From Vulcanimicrobiota bacterium (GTDB taxonomy: Bacteria > Vulcanimicrobiota > Vulcanimicrobiia > Vulcanimicrobiales > Vulcanimicrobiaceae), in assembly GCA_003161435.1 (NCBI GenBank), contig PMOS01000008.1, forward strand, positions 62,001 through 126,000: a stretch of DNA of 64,000 bases, read 5' to 3'. This document shows positions 24,908 to 32,697 of this stretch, piece after piece. A program made the position numbers and the translations under genes. Within the stretch, counting starts at the first letter, position 1, and the number at the start of each line of letters is the position of its first letter. The notes beneath the pieces were generated by a model, which saw only the letters and a list, made by a program, of their open reading frames with translations, was not told the DNA's origin and ran no database searches.

Positions 24908-25755
24908 TCCCTGCAGCGTTCGAATACAAACGCGCGAACAGCGTCGATGAGGCGTTGCGCCTGCTCGGCGAACACGGCGAGGATGCGAAGCTGCTCGCCG
25001 GCGGCCACAGCCTCATCCCCATGATGAAGCTGCGCTTGGCGGCGCCCGCCATGCTGATCGACATCGCAGGCATCCCGAACCTCGATCAGATCGACGCCGC
25101 GTCCGACCCGTTGACGATCGGCGCGCTGACGAAGCACGCGAAGCTGGCGGCGAGTGACGAGCTGCAAAAGAAGGCCCCCGCGCTGTGGGATGCGGCGAAC
25201 GATCTCGGCGACCCGCAAGTCCGTAATCGCGGCACGATCGGCGGCGCGTCGGCGCACGGCGATCCGTCGGCCGACTATCCGGCGGTGCTCCAGGCGCTCG
25301 ACGCGACGTTCACGCTGGCCGGCAAGAACGGCACGCGCGAGCTCAAGGCCGCCGAGTTCTTCCGCGGGATGTTCGAGACCGCGCTCGGCGCGAACGAGCT
25401 GCTGACCAAGATCTCGTTCGCCGCCGCACCGAAGTCGGCGTACGTGAAGTTCCACCACCCGGCGTCGCACTATGCGGTCGTCGGCGTCGCGGTGGCCCTC
25501 ACGATCGACGGCGGCGCTATCGAGTCCGCGCGCGTCGCGATCACCGGCGTCGGTGACGTCGCCTTCCGCGCCGCCGGCGTCGAAGCCGCGCTCAAAGGCG
25601 TGAAAACGAACGACGCCGACGGGCTCGCCGCGGCCTGCGCCGGCGCCGCTAGCGGCGTGCAAGCCCGCTCCGATACGTTCGCCTCAGCCTCGTACCGAAC
25701 CGCAATGGCCGACGTCTTCGCAGCCCGCGCGGTGGCCCAAGCGGCGGCGCGGTAG
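24904..25755 (+). CDS. coxM: FAD-binding medium subunit of the CO dehydrogenase-type enzyme
   Basis: A 283-residue flavoprotein subunit with the two FAD-binding motifs AGGHSLIPMMKLRL (residues about 36-49) and TIGGASAHGDPSADYP (about 113-128). It ends in a CoxM C-terminal domain (AVVGVAVALTIDGG to DVFAARAVAQAAAR). It receives electrons from CoxS and passes them to quinone or another acceptor. The start overlaps coxL as ATGA. The stop codon TAG falls inside the first unit of a 28-bp tandem repeat, so the very C-terminal AAR residues come from repeat sequence. Confidence 0.95.
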   Translation: MIPAAFEYKRANSVDEALRLLGEHGEDAKLLAGGHSLIPMMKLRLAAPAMLIDIAGIPNLDQIDAASDPLTIGALTKHAKLAASDELQKKAPALWDAANDLGDPQVRNRGTIGGASAHGDPSADYPAVLQALDATFTLAGKNGTRELKAAEFFRGMFETALGANELLTKISFAAAPKSAYVKFHHPASHYAVVGVAVALTIDGGAIESARVAITGVGDVAFRAAGVEAALKGVKTNDADGLAAACAGAASGVQARSDTFASASYRTAMADVFAARAVAQAAAR

Positions 25756-25876
25756 CAGCGTAACCAGAGCCGCAGCGCGGTAGCAGCGTCACCAGGGCGG
25801 CAGTGCGGTAGCAGCGTCGCCAGGGCGGCAGCGCGGTAGCAGCGTCACCAGGGCGGCAGCGCGGTAGCAGCGTCAC
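25747..25876 (+). repeat. 28-bp tandem repeat, about 4.6 copies
   Basis: Units begin GCGCGGTAGCAGCGT at 25747, 25775, 25803 (GTGCGG variant), 25831 and 25859. The consensus continues CACCAGGGCGGCA. The first unit is the most diverged and contains the coxM stop codon, and the last runs directly into a copy of the dispersed CCCTGAGCTTGTCGA repeat. No gene is supported in the 256 bases between coxM and the next gene. Confidence 0.85.
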
Positions 25877-25955
25877 CCTGAGCTTGTCGAGGGGCGACAT
25901 CGGTACCCTAATCGAGCCTCGCCACCTGTCACCCAGAGCCGGGTCGAAGGGTGAC
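25876..25955 (+). repeat. Dispersed repeat and a related palindromic variant
   Basis: CCCTGAGCTTGTCGAGGGG lies at 25876-25894. A relative with GTCACCC (25928-25934) and GGGTGAC (25949-25955) as inverted arms follows. Confidence 0.65.
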
Positions 25956-26011
25956 GGCGGCTGCGCAGGTCGGGAACCAAGCTCGTCGCCACACCGGTTG
26001 TACGGTGTAGG

Positions 26012-27373
26012 ATGGCGCCGAAAACGACTCCGGTCGGACGAGCGATCGACGCGCTGCGACTCTTGTCGGTGGGAGACGTGGCGGCGCGCGATCACGTCCG
26101 GACGGTGCGTTCGACGGTCGCGGTCGCCAACGACGACGAATTACTGCGGCTCCTGCGGCTGCTCGACGCCTTTGACGTCGACGCACCGCGCGTCGAGCAC
26201 GACCTCGGTCGGGTCGCGGCGGCGGGCGATCCTGCTGAGCGGCGTGTCGCGCTGGCGAGGCTGCGGCACGACCTCGAGCCGCGGCGCGACCGGATCCTCG
26301 CGCATCTCGCGACGCCGCCGGGCGATCTGGAGTTCGTGGTCGACCTGCGGGCCGCGCTGCTCACGTTTCTCGAGAAACGTGCCGACGCCGCCGATCTCGC
26401 ACCGCTCGACGAAGACTTGCGCGTTTTTCTGGCATCACGCGTCGACCTCGGGCTGCTCGAACTTCGGCGACTGACGTGGGCGGACTCCGCTGCGCTGCTC
26501 GAACGGTTGGCGCGCTCGGAGGCGGTGCACGCCGTGCGCGGCTGGTTCGACTTGAAAGACCGGCTCGACGACGACCGGCGCGTCTACGCGTTTTTTCACC
26601 CCGCGCTGCCGGAGACGCCGGTCGTGTTCACCGAGGTCGCGTTGACCGACGAGCTGCCCGCGTCGATTCGCGGCATCCTCAATCCGCTCGCCGCGCGCGT
26701 CGATCCGAGCCAAGCACGCACCGCAACGTTCTACTCGATCTCCAACACGGAGCGTGGTTTGAGCGGTATCCCGTTCGGCAACGCGTTGATCAAGCACGCC
26801 GTCGAGGAGCTGCGCGCCGAGCTGCCGCGCCTGCGCACGTTCGCGACGCTCTCGCCGTTACCGGGCTTCGCCGGCTGGGTCCGCGAGCTCGGCGAACGCG
26901 TCGATGCCGACGTTCGCGCCGCGCTCGCGACTCCGGCCTGGCACCGCAAGCCGTTGCCTGCGGCGGCTTTACGCGAACCGCTGCTGCGGCTCGCCGCGCG
27001 CTATCTGCTCGTCGCCAAACGCGGCGGCGGCGCGCCGCGCGACGCGGTCGAACGCTTTCACCTCGCCAACGGCGCGACGATCGAACGCCTCGATTGGCTC
27101 GCCGATCCGACCCCGCGAGGGATCGAGCAGTCGTTCGGAATCATGGTGAACTACCGTTACGGACTCGACCGCTACGCGGCCAACCAGCTCGCCTACGCCG
27201 CCGATCATGCGATCGACGCCGCATCGCAGGTGCGCGCGCTCGCGGCGTTCGATCCGACCGTGCTCGACGACCCCGTCACGATCGTGTCACGCCGTCACGC
27301 GCTGCTCTCGGTCTTCAGCGGGTTTGCCGCCCGCGCGAAACGCTTGCTCGCGCGCGCCCCCGCGCCGACTTGA
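26012..27373 (+). CDS. Malonyl-CoA decarboxylase
   Basis: A 453-residue enzyme that decarboxylates malonyl-CoA to acetyl-CoA. The N-terminal helical domain (residues about 1-150) precedes a GNAT-like catalytic domain. Family motifs are VYAFFHPALPETPVVF, FYSISNTERGLSGIPFGN (acyl-CoA contact), TFATLSPLPGFAGW, the catalytic His in ERFHLANGA and GIMVNYRYG near the end. The length matches bacterial MatA/MCD proteins. No matB or matC neighbour is seen; it stands alone downstream of the cox cluster and before an accessory stretch. It starts at ATG 26012. Confidence 0.93.
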   Translation: MAPKTTPVGRAIDALRLLSVGDVAARDHVRTVRSTVAVANDDELLRLLRLLDAFDVDAPRVEHDLGRVAAAGDPAERRVALARLRHDLEPRRDRILAHLATPPGDLEFVVDLRAALLTFLEKRADAADLAPLDEDLRVFLASRVDLGLLELRRLTWADSAALLERLARSEAVHAVRGWFDLKDRLDDDRRVYAFFHPALPETPVVFTEVALTDELPASIRGILNPLAARVDPSQARTATFYSISNTERGLSGIPFGNALIKHAVEELRAELPRLRTFATLSPLPGFAGWVRELGERVDADVRAALATPAWHRKPLPAAALREPLLRLAARYLLVAKRGGGAPRDAVERFHLANGATIERLDWLADPTPRGIEQSFGIMVNYRYGLDRYAANQLAYAADHAIDAASQVRALAAFDPTVLDDPVTIVSRRHALLSVFSGFAARAKRLLARAPAPT

Positions 27374-27412
27374 TTGCCAGAGCTACATCGGCGGTTCTCC
27401 AATCAGTCGTTT

Positions 27413-28081
27413 CTAATCGTTCCTGTCTGCTTTCGGATCGACCAAACCACGAGTCCCTTCCGACATCCAAGACTCGTCGAGGGCATGCGGTTGAGTGGAC
27501 TTTAGGTGGTGTTCGATCATGATGCATGTCTCCGGGACGTCGTGGCTTAACGCACGTAACACTTGGCGCACTGTCAGCTGCGGTCGGCGGAGGCTTTGTG
27601 ACTGACGAATGATCGTCACGCCGAGTGAATATCGCGCTAAGTCATCGTCCGAGAGCATCAGGAGAAACGCATCCGGAGTTACCGCGAGTATACCAAACGG
27701 TTCCACGGACGCGGCCGGGAAGTGGCGCACGTTTCGCGTGATGATGTACTGCGCATTGGCGCGGATCGCAGCGGCAAGTACGTGCCGGTCGCCTTCATCA
27801 TTGTGAAGCGACGGTATGAGCGTTTCGTATGCGGTTACGCTCGCTTCAGGGAAGGCGTCGTTCATTAGCTGAATTCTGCGAAGGGCTTGAGCCGGTGTGC
27901 AACGGCCATCCGCGACCAGGTTGCGGCGAGTCTCCTCCAAGATGTCTCCGGACCAGCGCGGCAAGAAAAGCGCCGGGAACGAAGAGCCTTCCGCAAGCGA
28001 CAAGAGCGTGTCGCACAGCGGCATGGGATAGAGCACGTTAGCATCGAGTAGGGCAACGATGTCGCCCGCATCGTCCCTCAT
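27413..28081 (-). CDS. PIN-domain ribonuclease toxin
   Basis: The 222-residue protein opens with the PIN motif VALLDANVLYPMPLCDTLL (first catalytic Asp at residue 13). A second acidic site lies in GDILEETRRNL and a third in NDEGDRHVLAAAI, followed by YIITRNVRHFP. Such proteins are Mg-dependent endoribonucleases, and the longer PIN_3-like type extends beyond 200 residues as here. The start overlaps the stop of the preceding helix-turn-helix gene by 4 bases, the usual order antitoxin then toxin. The GC content is visibly lower than in flanking core genes, as expected for accessory DNA. Confidence 0.85.
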   Translation of the reverse strand: MRDDAGDIVALLDANVLYPMPLCDTLLSLAEGSSFPALFLPRWSGDILEETRRNLVADGRCTPAQALRRIQLMNDAFPEASVTAYETLIPSLHNDEGDRHVLAAAIRANAQYIITRNVRHFPAASVEPFGILAVTPDAFLLMLSDDDLARYSLGVTIIRQSQSLRRPQLTVRQVLRALSHDVPETCIMIEHHLKSTQPHALDESWMSEGTRGLVDPKADRND

Positions 28082-28533
28082 GTCAGCTCGTCGTAGGCAC
28101 CGAGCTCGGCGCTCTGTTCGCGCAACTCTGACAAGCTATGGCGCCTTCGCTCGGCCCGACGATCTCGATATTCAAAGACTTGCGCGAGGGTCAAGCGATG
28201 GTGAGTCCCGACGCGTTCGGCGTGCAACTCGCCGCTATGCACCAGTTTGCGAAGATATTCGCGGGAGACGCCCAAGATCTGCGCAGCCTCGCTCAGGGAC
28301 AACTCACGATCGAGGGGGACGACTTGCACGGCAGCACCACGTCCGAGATATTGCGCCATATCGCGCAGCCCGAGCACCACGCTCTCAGGCAGACGTACGG
28401 TTTGATCGCCCGTCCGAAGGAAGACGCCGGGGCCGCCGGACCGAGGCTCACCAGCGAGCACATGTCCTAACTCGATGATTGCGGGTTGATCGGCGCGGGC
28501 GCCCTCGAGGACGTCGAGATGCTTTCTAGGCAT
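28078..28533 (-). CDS. Helix-turn-helix antitoxin paired with the PIN toxin
   Basis: A 151-residue protein with an excisionase-like winged helix: LSLSEAAQILGVSREYLRKL followed by the H-S-G-E-L wing and ERVGTHHRLTLAQVFEYRD. The N-terminal half (residues 1-75) includes VFLRTGDQTVRLPESVVLGL. It probably binds the operon promoter and neutralises the PIN nuclease through its N- or C-terminal region; this is inferred from gene order and the 4-base overlap. The operon promoter should lie in the 28534-28842 spacer. Confidence 0.8.
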   Translation of the reverse strand: MPRKHLDVLEGARADQPAIIELGHVLAGEPRSGGPGVFLRTGDQTVRLPESVVLGLRDMAQYLGRGAAVQVVPLDRELSLSEAAQILGVSREYLRKLVHSGELHAERVGTHHRLTLAQVFEYRDRRAERRRHSLSELREQSAELGAYDELT

Positions 28534-28842
28534 GTGCTATTCTACCGTATATCTGCCACAACTACAACAAAGGCGACGCTTGGGCGGCCCGCTAGAGGCA
28601 GCGGACGGGCCGTCGCGGTCGCCGGCGGGGTGGGGGCGCCGCCGTTCGCGGAGCGACAGGCTGCTGGGTTGTGCGGAACACGAAACGCCTGTTGCTATGC
28701 CTCTGGCGGCAGCTTAGTCGAACAACGTACGTTGCGGGTGTGCCTCGGACGAGCCACCGCAGCCCCGCACCGCACCTCGGAAGCAGAGGTCGAGTGCGGC
28801 CTGGCGCAGCTTCGCACGGCCCGGCCGTCGAACCCCTACTTG
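28534..28842. other. Spacer between divergent TA operon and GAF gene
   Basis: This stretch holds the divergent promoters of both neighbours. It is open in the plus frame of the next gene, but the translated residues look unlike a protein domain, so I see no gene in it. A GC-rich segment around 28620-28650 has no clear structure. Confidence 0.4.
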
Positions 28843-29655
28843 ATGCGGTACGACGAGGACGTGCTGCGCGGGATCGCGCGATCGGCGAGACAGCTGCTGG
28901 CCGGACAGACGGCGGCCGTTCTGATCGCCGACGCCGCCCACGACGAGGAGGGAAGCGTTCGCGTTTACGGACCCGGCCTCGAACGGCTGCCGGGCGGCGG
29001 CCACTCGTTTTCGCCGGCGACGCACGTCACATCGAACCTGGTGCGCCGGCTACTGGAGGTCGAGATCACGCGCTTCACGGACGCGCGCAGTCAGCTCGGC
29101 TACCTACCGTTGTGGTCGGAGAGTGCCGAGGTCGACGGCGATGCCCAGATTACGCTCTCGGTCCGGCGCGTCGACTACCTGGGTGAGCAGCACGAGCCGA
29201 TCGGGATGCTGATAGTTCAGCGCGTGCGTCCGTTCTCGGAGGACGACGAGCGACTCATTCGCGCGCTGTCCGACGTTGCGCGCGCCGCGATCGTCGGCGC
29301 GCTGCCAATCGTCCTCTGCCAGAGGTGCAATCTACCCGTCGAGGATGGAAGCGGCCTCGCAGCCGTCGTCGCTCGCGAGTGGCGATACGGTCACAAGCGG
29401 TGCTTCGGGCGCCGAGAGACACCGAATTGGATGGAGCTCGGCGCGCTACGGGAGATGCCGCTTCACGAAACCTATCGGGCGACGACGGACGCTGCGGTGG
29501 AGGAGGACTGGCTAACGGCGCGAGCGGTGACGTCCTGGTACCGAATGCTCGAGGACGTCTTTGCTACTCGAATCCTGCGGTGGAACGATGACGACACGTT
29601 CGACCGCGTCCGCGGGTACGCGGTCACCGACGATCAGATCGGCGGCGATGACTAG
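28843..29655 (+). CDS. GAF-like domain protein with a Cys/His knuckle
   Basis: From ATG 28843 the 270-residue protein begins MRYDEDVLRGIARSARQLL. Residues about 1-150 have the alternating pattern of a GAF sensor domain (GQTAAVLIADAA, IGMLIVQRVRPFSEDDERLI, ALSDVARAAIVGAL). A short zinc-knuckle-like segment follows: CQRC, then HKRC about 32 residues later. The last 80 residues are unassigned. No kinase, cyclase or DNA-binding output domain is visible. An upstream start cannot be excluded because the frame is open to 28486. Function unknown; it may sense a small ligand or redox state. Confidence 0.55.
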   Translation: MRYDEDVLRGIARSARQLLAGQTAAVLIADAAHDEEGSVRVYGPGLERLPGGGHSFSPATHVTSNLVRRLLEVEITRFTDARSQLGYLPLWSESAEVDGDAQITLSVRRVDYLGEQHEPIGMLIVQRVRPFSEDDERLIRALSDVARAAIVGALPIVLCQRCNLPVEDGSGLAAVVAREWRYGHKRCFGRRETPNWMELGALREMPLHETYRATTDAAVEEDWLTARAVTSWYRMLEDVFATRILRWNDDDTFDRVRGYAVTDDQIGGDD

Positions 29656-29909
29656 TCGTGCCATGCAATTTGCTCAGCGACATACCATCTGGAAGCTCCT
29701 GCACGGCGTCCCCGTGGTGCGTTGCCCGCGCTTTAGGCGCGAGAAGCGGTGCTTTGCATCTGCCTGTTCGGACCAATGCATTGAGTTGCTCAGCTATCGT
29801 TAATGGTCAGTAACAGCGACAAGGGGAATGCTTATGCGAAACTATTCGAGCAGTTACGGCGCCGCAAGAATATGCAACTTCGGAACGCCAGCGCGCGTCG
29901 AGCACATTT

Positions 29910-30806
29910 ATGAGTGAAAGTACGCCGCACGTCGTCGAGCCTGTCGACCCGGAGATCGTTTCGATCCTCGAGGAAACATGCAAATCGTACCAATCGTTTT
30001 TGCGCGCTTTCGTCAAGTGGTTGGCGGAGAAGAGAGCCGAAGGCAGTCTACAATCGTGGGAGGGCCCAGGGGTAGTGGGATGGTGGCTTACGTATCTGTT
30101 GCTGCTCTCATACGACGTTGCGTTCGTCACCGTTGCGATCCTGCGCGAGGGCATTGATCGGCAATTGCTGGTGATGAAGCGACAGGCGCTCGAATACGTA
30201 GTTCGCGCGCTCTACCTTGTGCGGCACCCCGAAAAGGCGCAGCAGCAGTACGACGCACTGCCGCTTAAACTACGCACGTACTTCGAGAAAATGGACCCCG
30301 CTGAGTCAGGCGAGGCTTACGCCGCGGCGTTGGAGATGGCGGAACGTGCGGCGTCAGCATTACCGCCGGGGGCCGGGCCAACATACGGCGAGACGAGCAT
30401 GTTCGACATGCTTGTGGACCTGTACCCGGACGACTATCGGGCGATCTACGCGCGCGAGTATTGGTGGCCAAGCGCGATCATGCACGGCCAGCAGGTGGGA
30501 ATGCTCGACGCATTACTCCGATACGGCGATGGGAAGGTCTGGATGAGCCACAATAGCATGACGTCCACGCGGACAGGCAACGTCGTCAACATCACGCAGT
30601 CCGTCCTGCAAGTTCTGCTGCTGACGGGCGATACGTTCCAGTTGCGCGGCACTCACTGGGTGGCGCTCGTGGAGCGCTTCAACTCGTTCGTGCGTCGGTC
30701 GTCCCCTGACTCAAAGATATTTGACCTGCCGCTGGACGGGAATGCTCTCCGCGCAGCCGCTGCTTACAAACCAACCTCCCAAGACGGTACGTCCCGCGCG
30801 ACTTAA
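29910..30806 (+). CDS. Unknown protein, DUF5677-like
   Basis: The 298-residue, largely helical protein has the segment REGIDRQLLVMKRQALEYVV with the R-x-x-x-E spacing and surrounding helices that recall DUF5677-type proteins. A later H-G in SAIMHGQQVG could be part of a site. This family is common in accessory and defence-associated loci, but no activity is known. Base composition is lower in GC than the core genes. The preceding 254 bases (29656-29909) hold no gene that I can support. Confidence 0.5.
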   Translation: MSESTPHVVEPVDPEIVSILEETCKSYQSFLRAFVKWLAEKRAEGSLQSWEGPGVVGWWLTYLLLLSYDVAFVTVAILREGIDRQLLVMKRQALEYVVRALYLVRHPEKAQQQYDALPLKLRTYFEKMDPAESGEAYAAALEMAERAASALPPGAGPTYGETSMFDMLVDLYPDDYRAIYAREYWWPSAIMHGQQVGMLDALLRYGDGKVWMSHNSMTSTRTGNVVNITQSVLQVLLLTGDTFQLRGTHWVALVERFNSFVRRSSPDSKIFDLPLDGNALRAAAAYKPTSQDGTSRAT

Positions 30807-30854
30807 CGACCCCTGGGTCCGGGCTCGCGAGCGCAGAAGGCCTGCAAATCCTGG

Positions 30855-32609
30855 CTACCGCCGGGACGGCGTAGCAGCGTTCGTCGCCGGCGCATCGGGC
30901 TTCGGGCCGCAACCGTTGGGCGGCGCGACGGGCGGTTGCGTCGCGGTCAGGCCGAACGAGAGTGGGAGAAACGACGTGCCGTCGGTCATGTACGTGCCGG
31001 TCACGTTGAGCGTCTGGCCCGGTGCCAAACCGAAGCCCTTGACGAGGTAGCGCTGTGACGGGTCGCTGACGCAGCGAATCTCGGTCGGTGCGGCATCGCC
31101 GTCGAACCAGATCGTCGTCGTGACGCCGCCGTTCGCACCGGGCTGCTCGTAGAGGTAGACGTTCTGCGCCGCGCCGGTCGGGTTGACGAGTTGCAGGGCG
31201 ACGTCGCGCAGCACGCCGTAGTCGCCGGCCAGCGGCGCGCGCTGCCCGGCAGCGGCGACAATGTCCGGCCGCGCGTTCGGAAACGCGGCACGACCGTCGG
31301 CGAAGTACCGTATGCCGACGGTGAACGGCGCGGGGTCGGGACTCCCGGCCGTGTACGAGATCGCGAGCGGCGGCACGTTCGCCAGCGAGAACTCGCCGCG
31401 GCGAAAATGTCCGTCGCTGGGATGTTCGGGCTGCGCGAGCAGCGTCGCCGGATCGACGCCGGTGCTCGCCGCGACGACCATGACGTTCACCGGGGCGCCG
31501 TCGAGCTCGCGCAGATCGTAGATCGCGGCGATCAACTGTCCGGCGAGCATCGGGCCGGCACCGAGCGGAACGAAAACCGGCACGGCCGACGAGACCGTGG
31601 CGACGACGCTTTCCTGCGGCGCGCGCTCGAGGAGATAGCGCAGCGTCGAAAGATGGCCGACGTACGAGTACGCGTCGGTCGGCCCGGCCGCCGCACCCAA
31701 GACTTGAACGTGCGCGGTTCCGGTCGTCGCGGCGAGCGCGAGGTACAAGCGGCGCGGCACGTCGGAGACGTGGTAGACGTAGACGCGCGCGGCACGCGAC
31801 GGATCGATCGTGCCGCGAAAGAGCACGCCGTCGTCGAGCGGGCCGAGGCGCTCGGGATCGTCGCTGTAGAAGAGCACCGCCGGATCCAACCGCGGCAGCG
31901 CGGCGACGCGCAGGTGGACGTTGGTCGTGCCGCTCTGATCGACGTACGTGTCGTGGCCCTGCACGGTGACGCGCGCTTGCGCTTCGAGCGTATCGCCGGG
32001 GTGCAGCGTCCCGGCGGTGAGTCCGCCGACCGCGAGCGTCGTCCCGGGCTGCATCTGCGCGAGTTGGGCGATCGCGTCTTGGACGCGTGCCGTCACGTAC
32101 TGCGCCGACACCGTCCCGGCCAGCTCGACGTCGGCGTCCGCCGGTACGACGCCCGCGCGTGGAGCGACCAGCACGTTGATGACCGCCGTATCGCCGGCCG
32201 CATCGGAGAGCGTGACGGCCCCTCGTCCGTTCGTGACGCCGGTCAGCGTGAGCGTGCGGCCCGCGGCGTCCGAGTAGACCTCGACCCCGGAGAACGACGG
32301 CGACGCGACCAGCGGCCCCGCGCCTCCGACGGCGTGGACGACCACCACTGCGCCGGGCACGATGCCGACGCGAGCGCGATCGACCCGAATCGGCACCGGC
32401 TGTACGCTGGGGCCCGGGGAAGGCGCCGTAGAGGGTGCGGTCGACGGCGGCCCGGACGGTTCGGGTGAGACGGGCGGCGTGCTGGGCGACGAGGACGGCG
32501 GGAGGGGCGGCGGCGTAGGCGGCGGCAAGCCCTGCGCCCCTGCAGCCGCCGGCAGAACGGCGGCGAGCGTCGACAGCGCGATTGTGAGCAGGATCGTCCA
32601 AGACCTCAT
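30855..32609 (-). CDS. Large secreted protein with Pro-rich linker, unknown function
   Basis: From ATG at 32609 the product has 584 residues: a signal peptide (MRSWTILLTIALSTLAAV, cleavage near AGAQG), then a Pro/Ser-rich linker of about 50 residues (PPPTPPPLPPSSSPSTP). A long beta-rich region follows, with an Ig/BIG-like domain near residues 75-150 (PGAVVVVHAVGGAGP, GVTNGRGAVTLSD) and further beta domains to the end. It is probably exported to the envelope or surface. No enzymatic motif was recognised. It is convergent with the previous gene and divergent to the Lhr helicase. Confidence 0.7.
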   Translation of the reverse strand: MRSWTILLTIALSTLAAVLPAAAGAQGLPPPTPPPLPPSSSPSTPPVSPEPSGPPSTAPSTAPSPGPSVQPVPIRVDRARVGIVPGAVVVVHAVGGAGPLVASPSFSGVEVYSDAAGRTLTLTGVTNGRGAVTLSDAAGDTAVINVLVAPRAGVVPADADVELAGTVSAQYVTARVQDAIAQLAQMQPGTTLAVGGLTAGTLHPGDTLEAQARVTVQGHDTYVDQSGTTNVHLRVAALPRLDPAVLFYSDDPERLGPLDDGVLFRGTIDPSRAARVYVYHVSDVPRRLYLALAATTGTAHVQVLGAAAGPTDAYSYVGHLSTLRYLLERAPQESVVATVSSAVPVFVPLGAGPMLAGQLIAAIYDLRELDGAPVNVMVVAASTGVDPATLLAQPEHPSDGHFRRGEFSLANVPPLAISYTAGSPDPAPFTVGIRYFADGRAAFPNARPDIVAAAGQRAPLAGDYGVLRDVALQLVNPTGAAQNVYLYEQPGANGGVTTTIWFDGDAAPTEIRCVSDPSQRYLVKGFGLAPGQTLNVTGTYMTDGTSFLPLSFGLTATQPPVAPPNGCGPKPDAPATNAATPSRR

Positions 32610-32697
32610 CGCGCGTGCTTGTGCGTCGCTTCGGCGTGCGGAGCCTGTCGCGCGGCGCAAACGGACACTGCTCGTGTGGGTTGAAACGAGGACCGTG

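Noticed and set aside
25747-25876. CRISPR-like appearance of evenly spaced repeats after coxM
   Set aside because: The units are directly tandem (28 bp) with no unique spacers, and no cas gene is near.
25649-26095. 148-codon minus-strand frame with internal repeats (RCYRTAALVTLLP)
   Set aside because: The repeats simply translate the 28-bp tandem DNA repeat and overlap coxM; no independent coding support.
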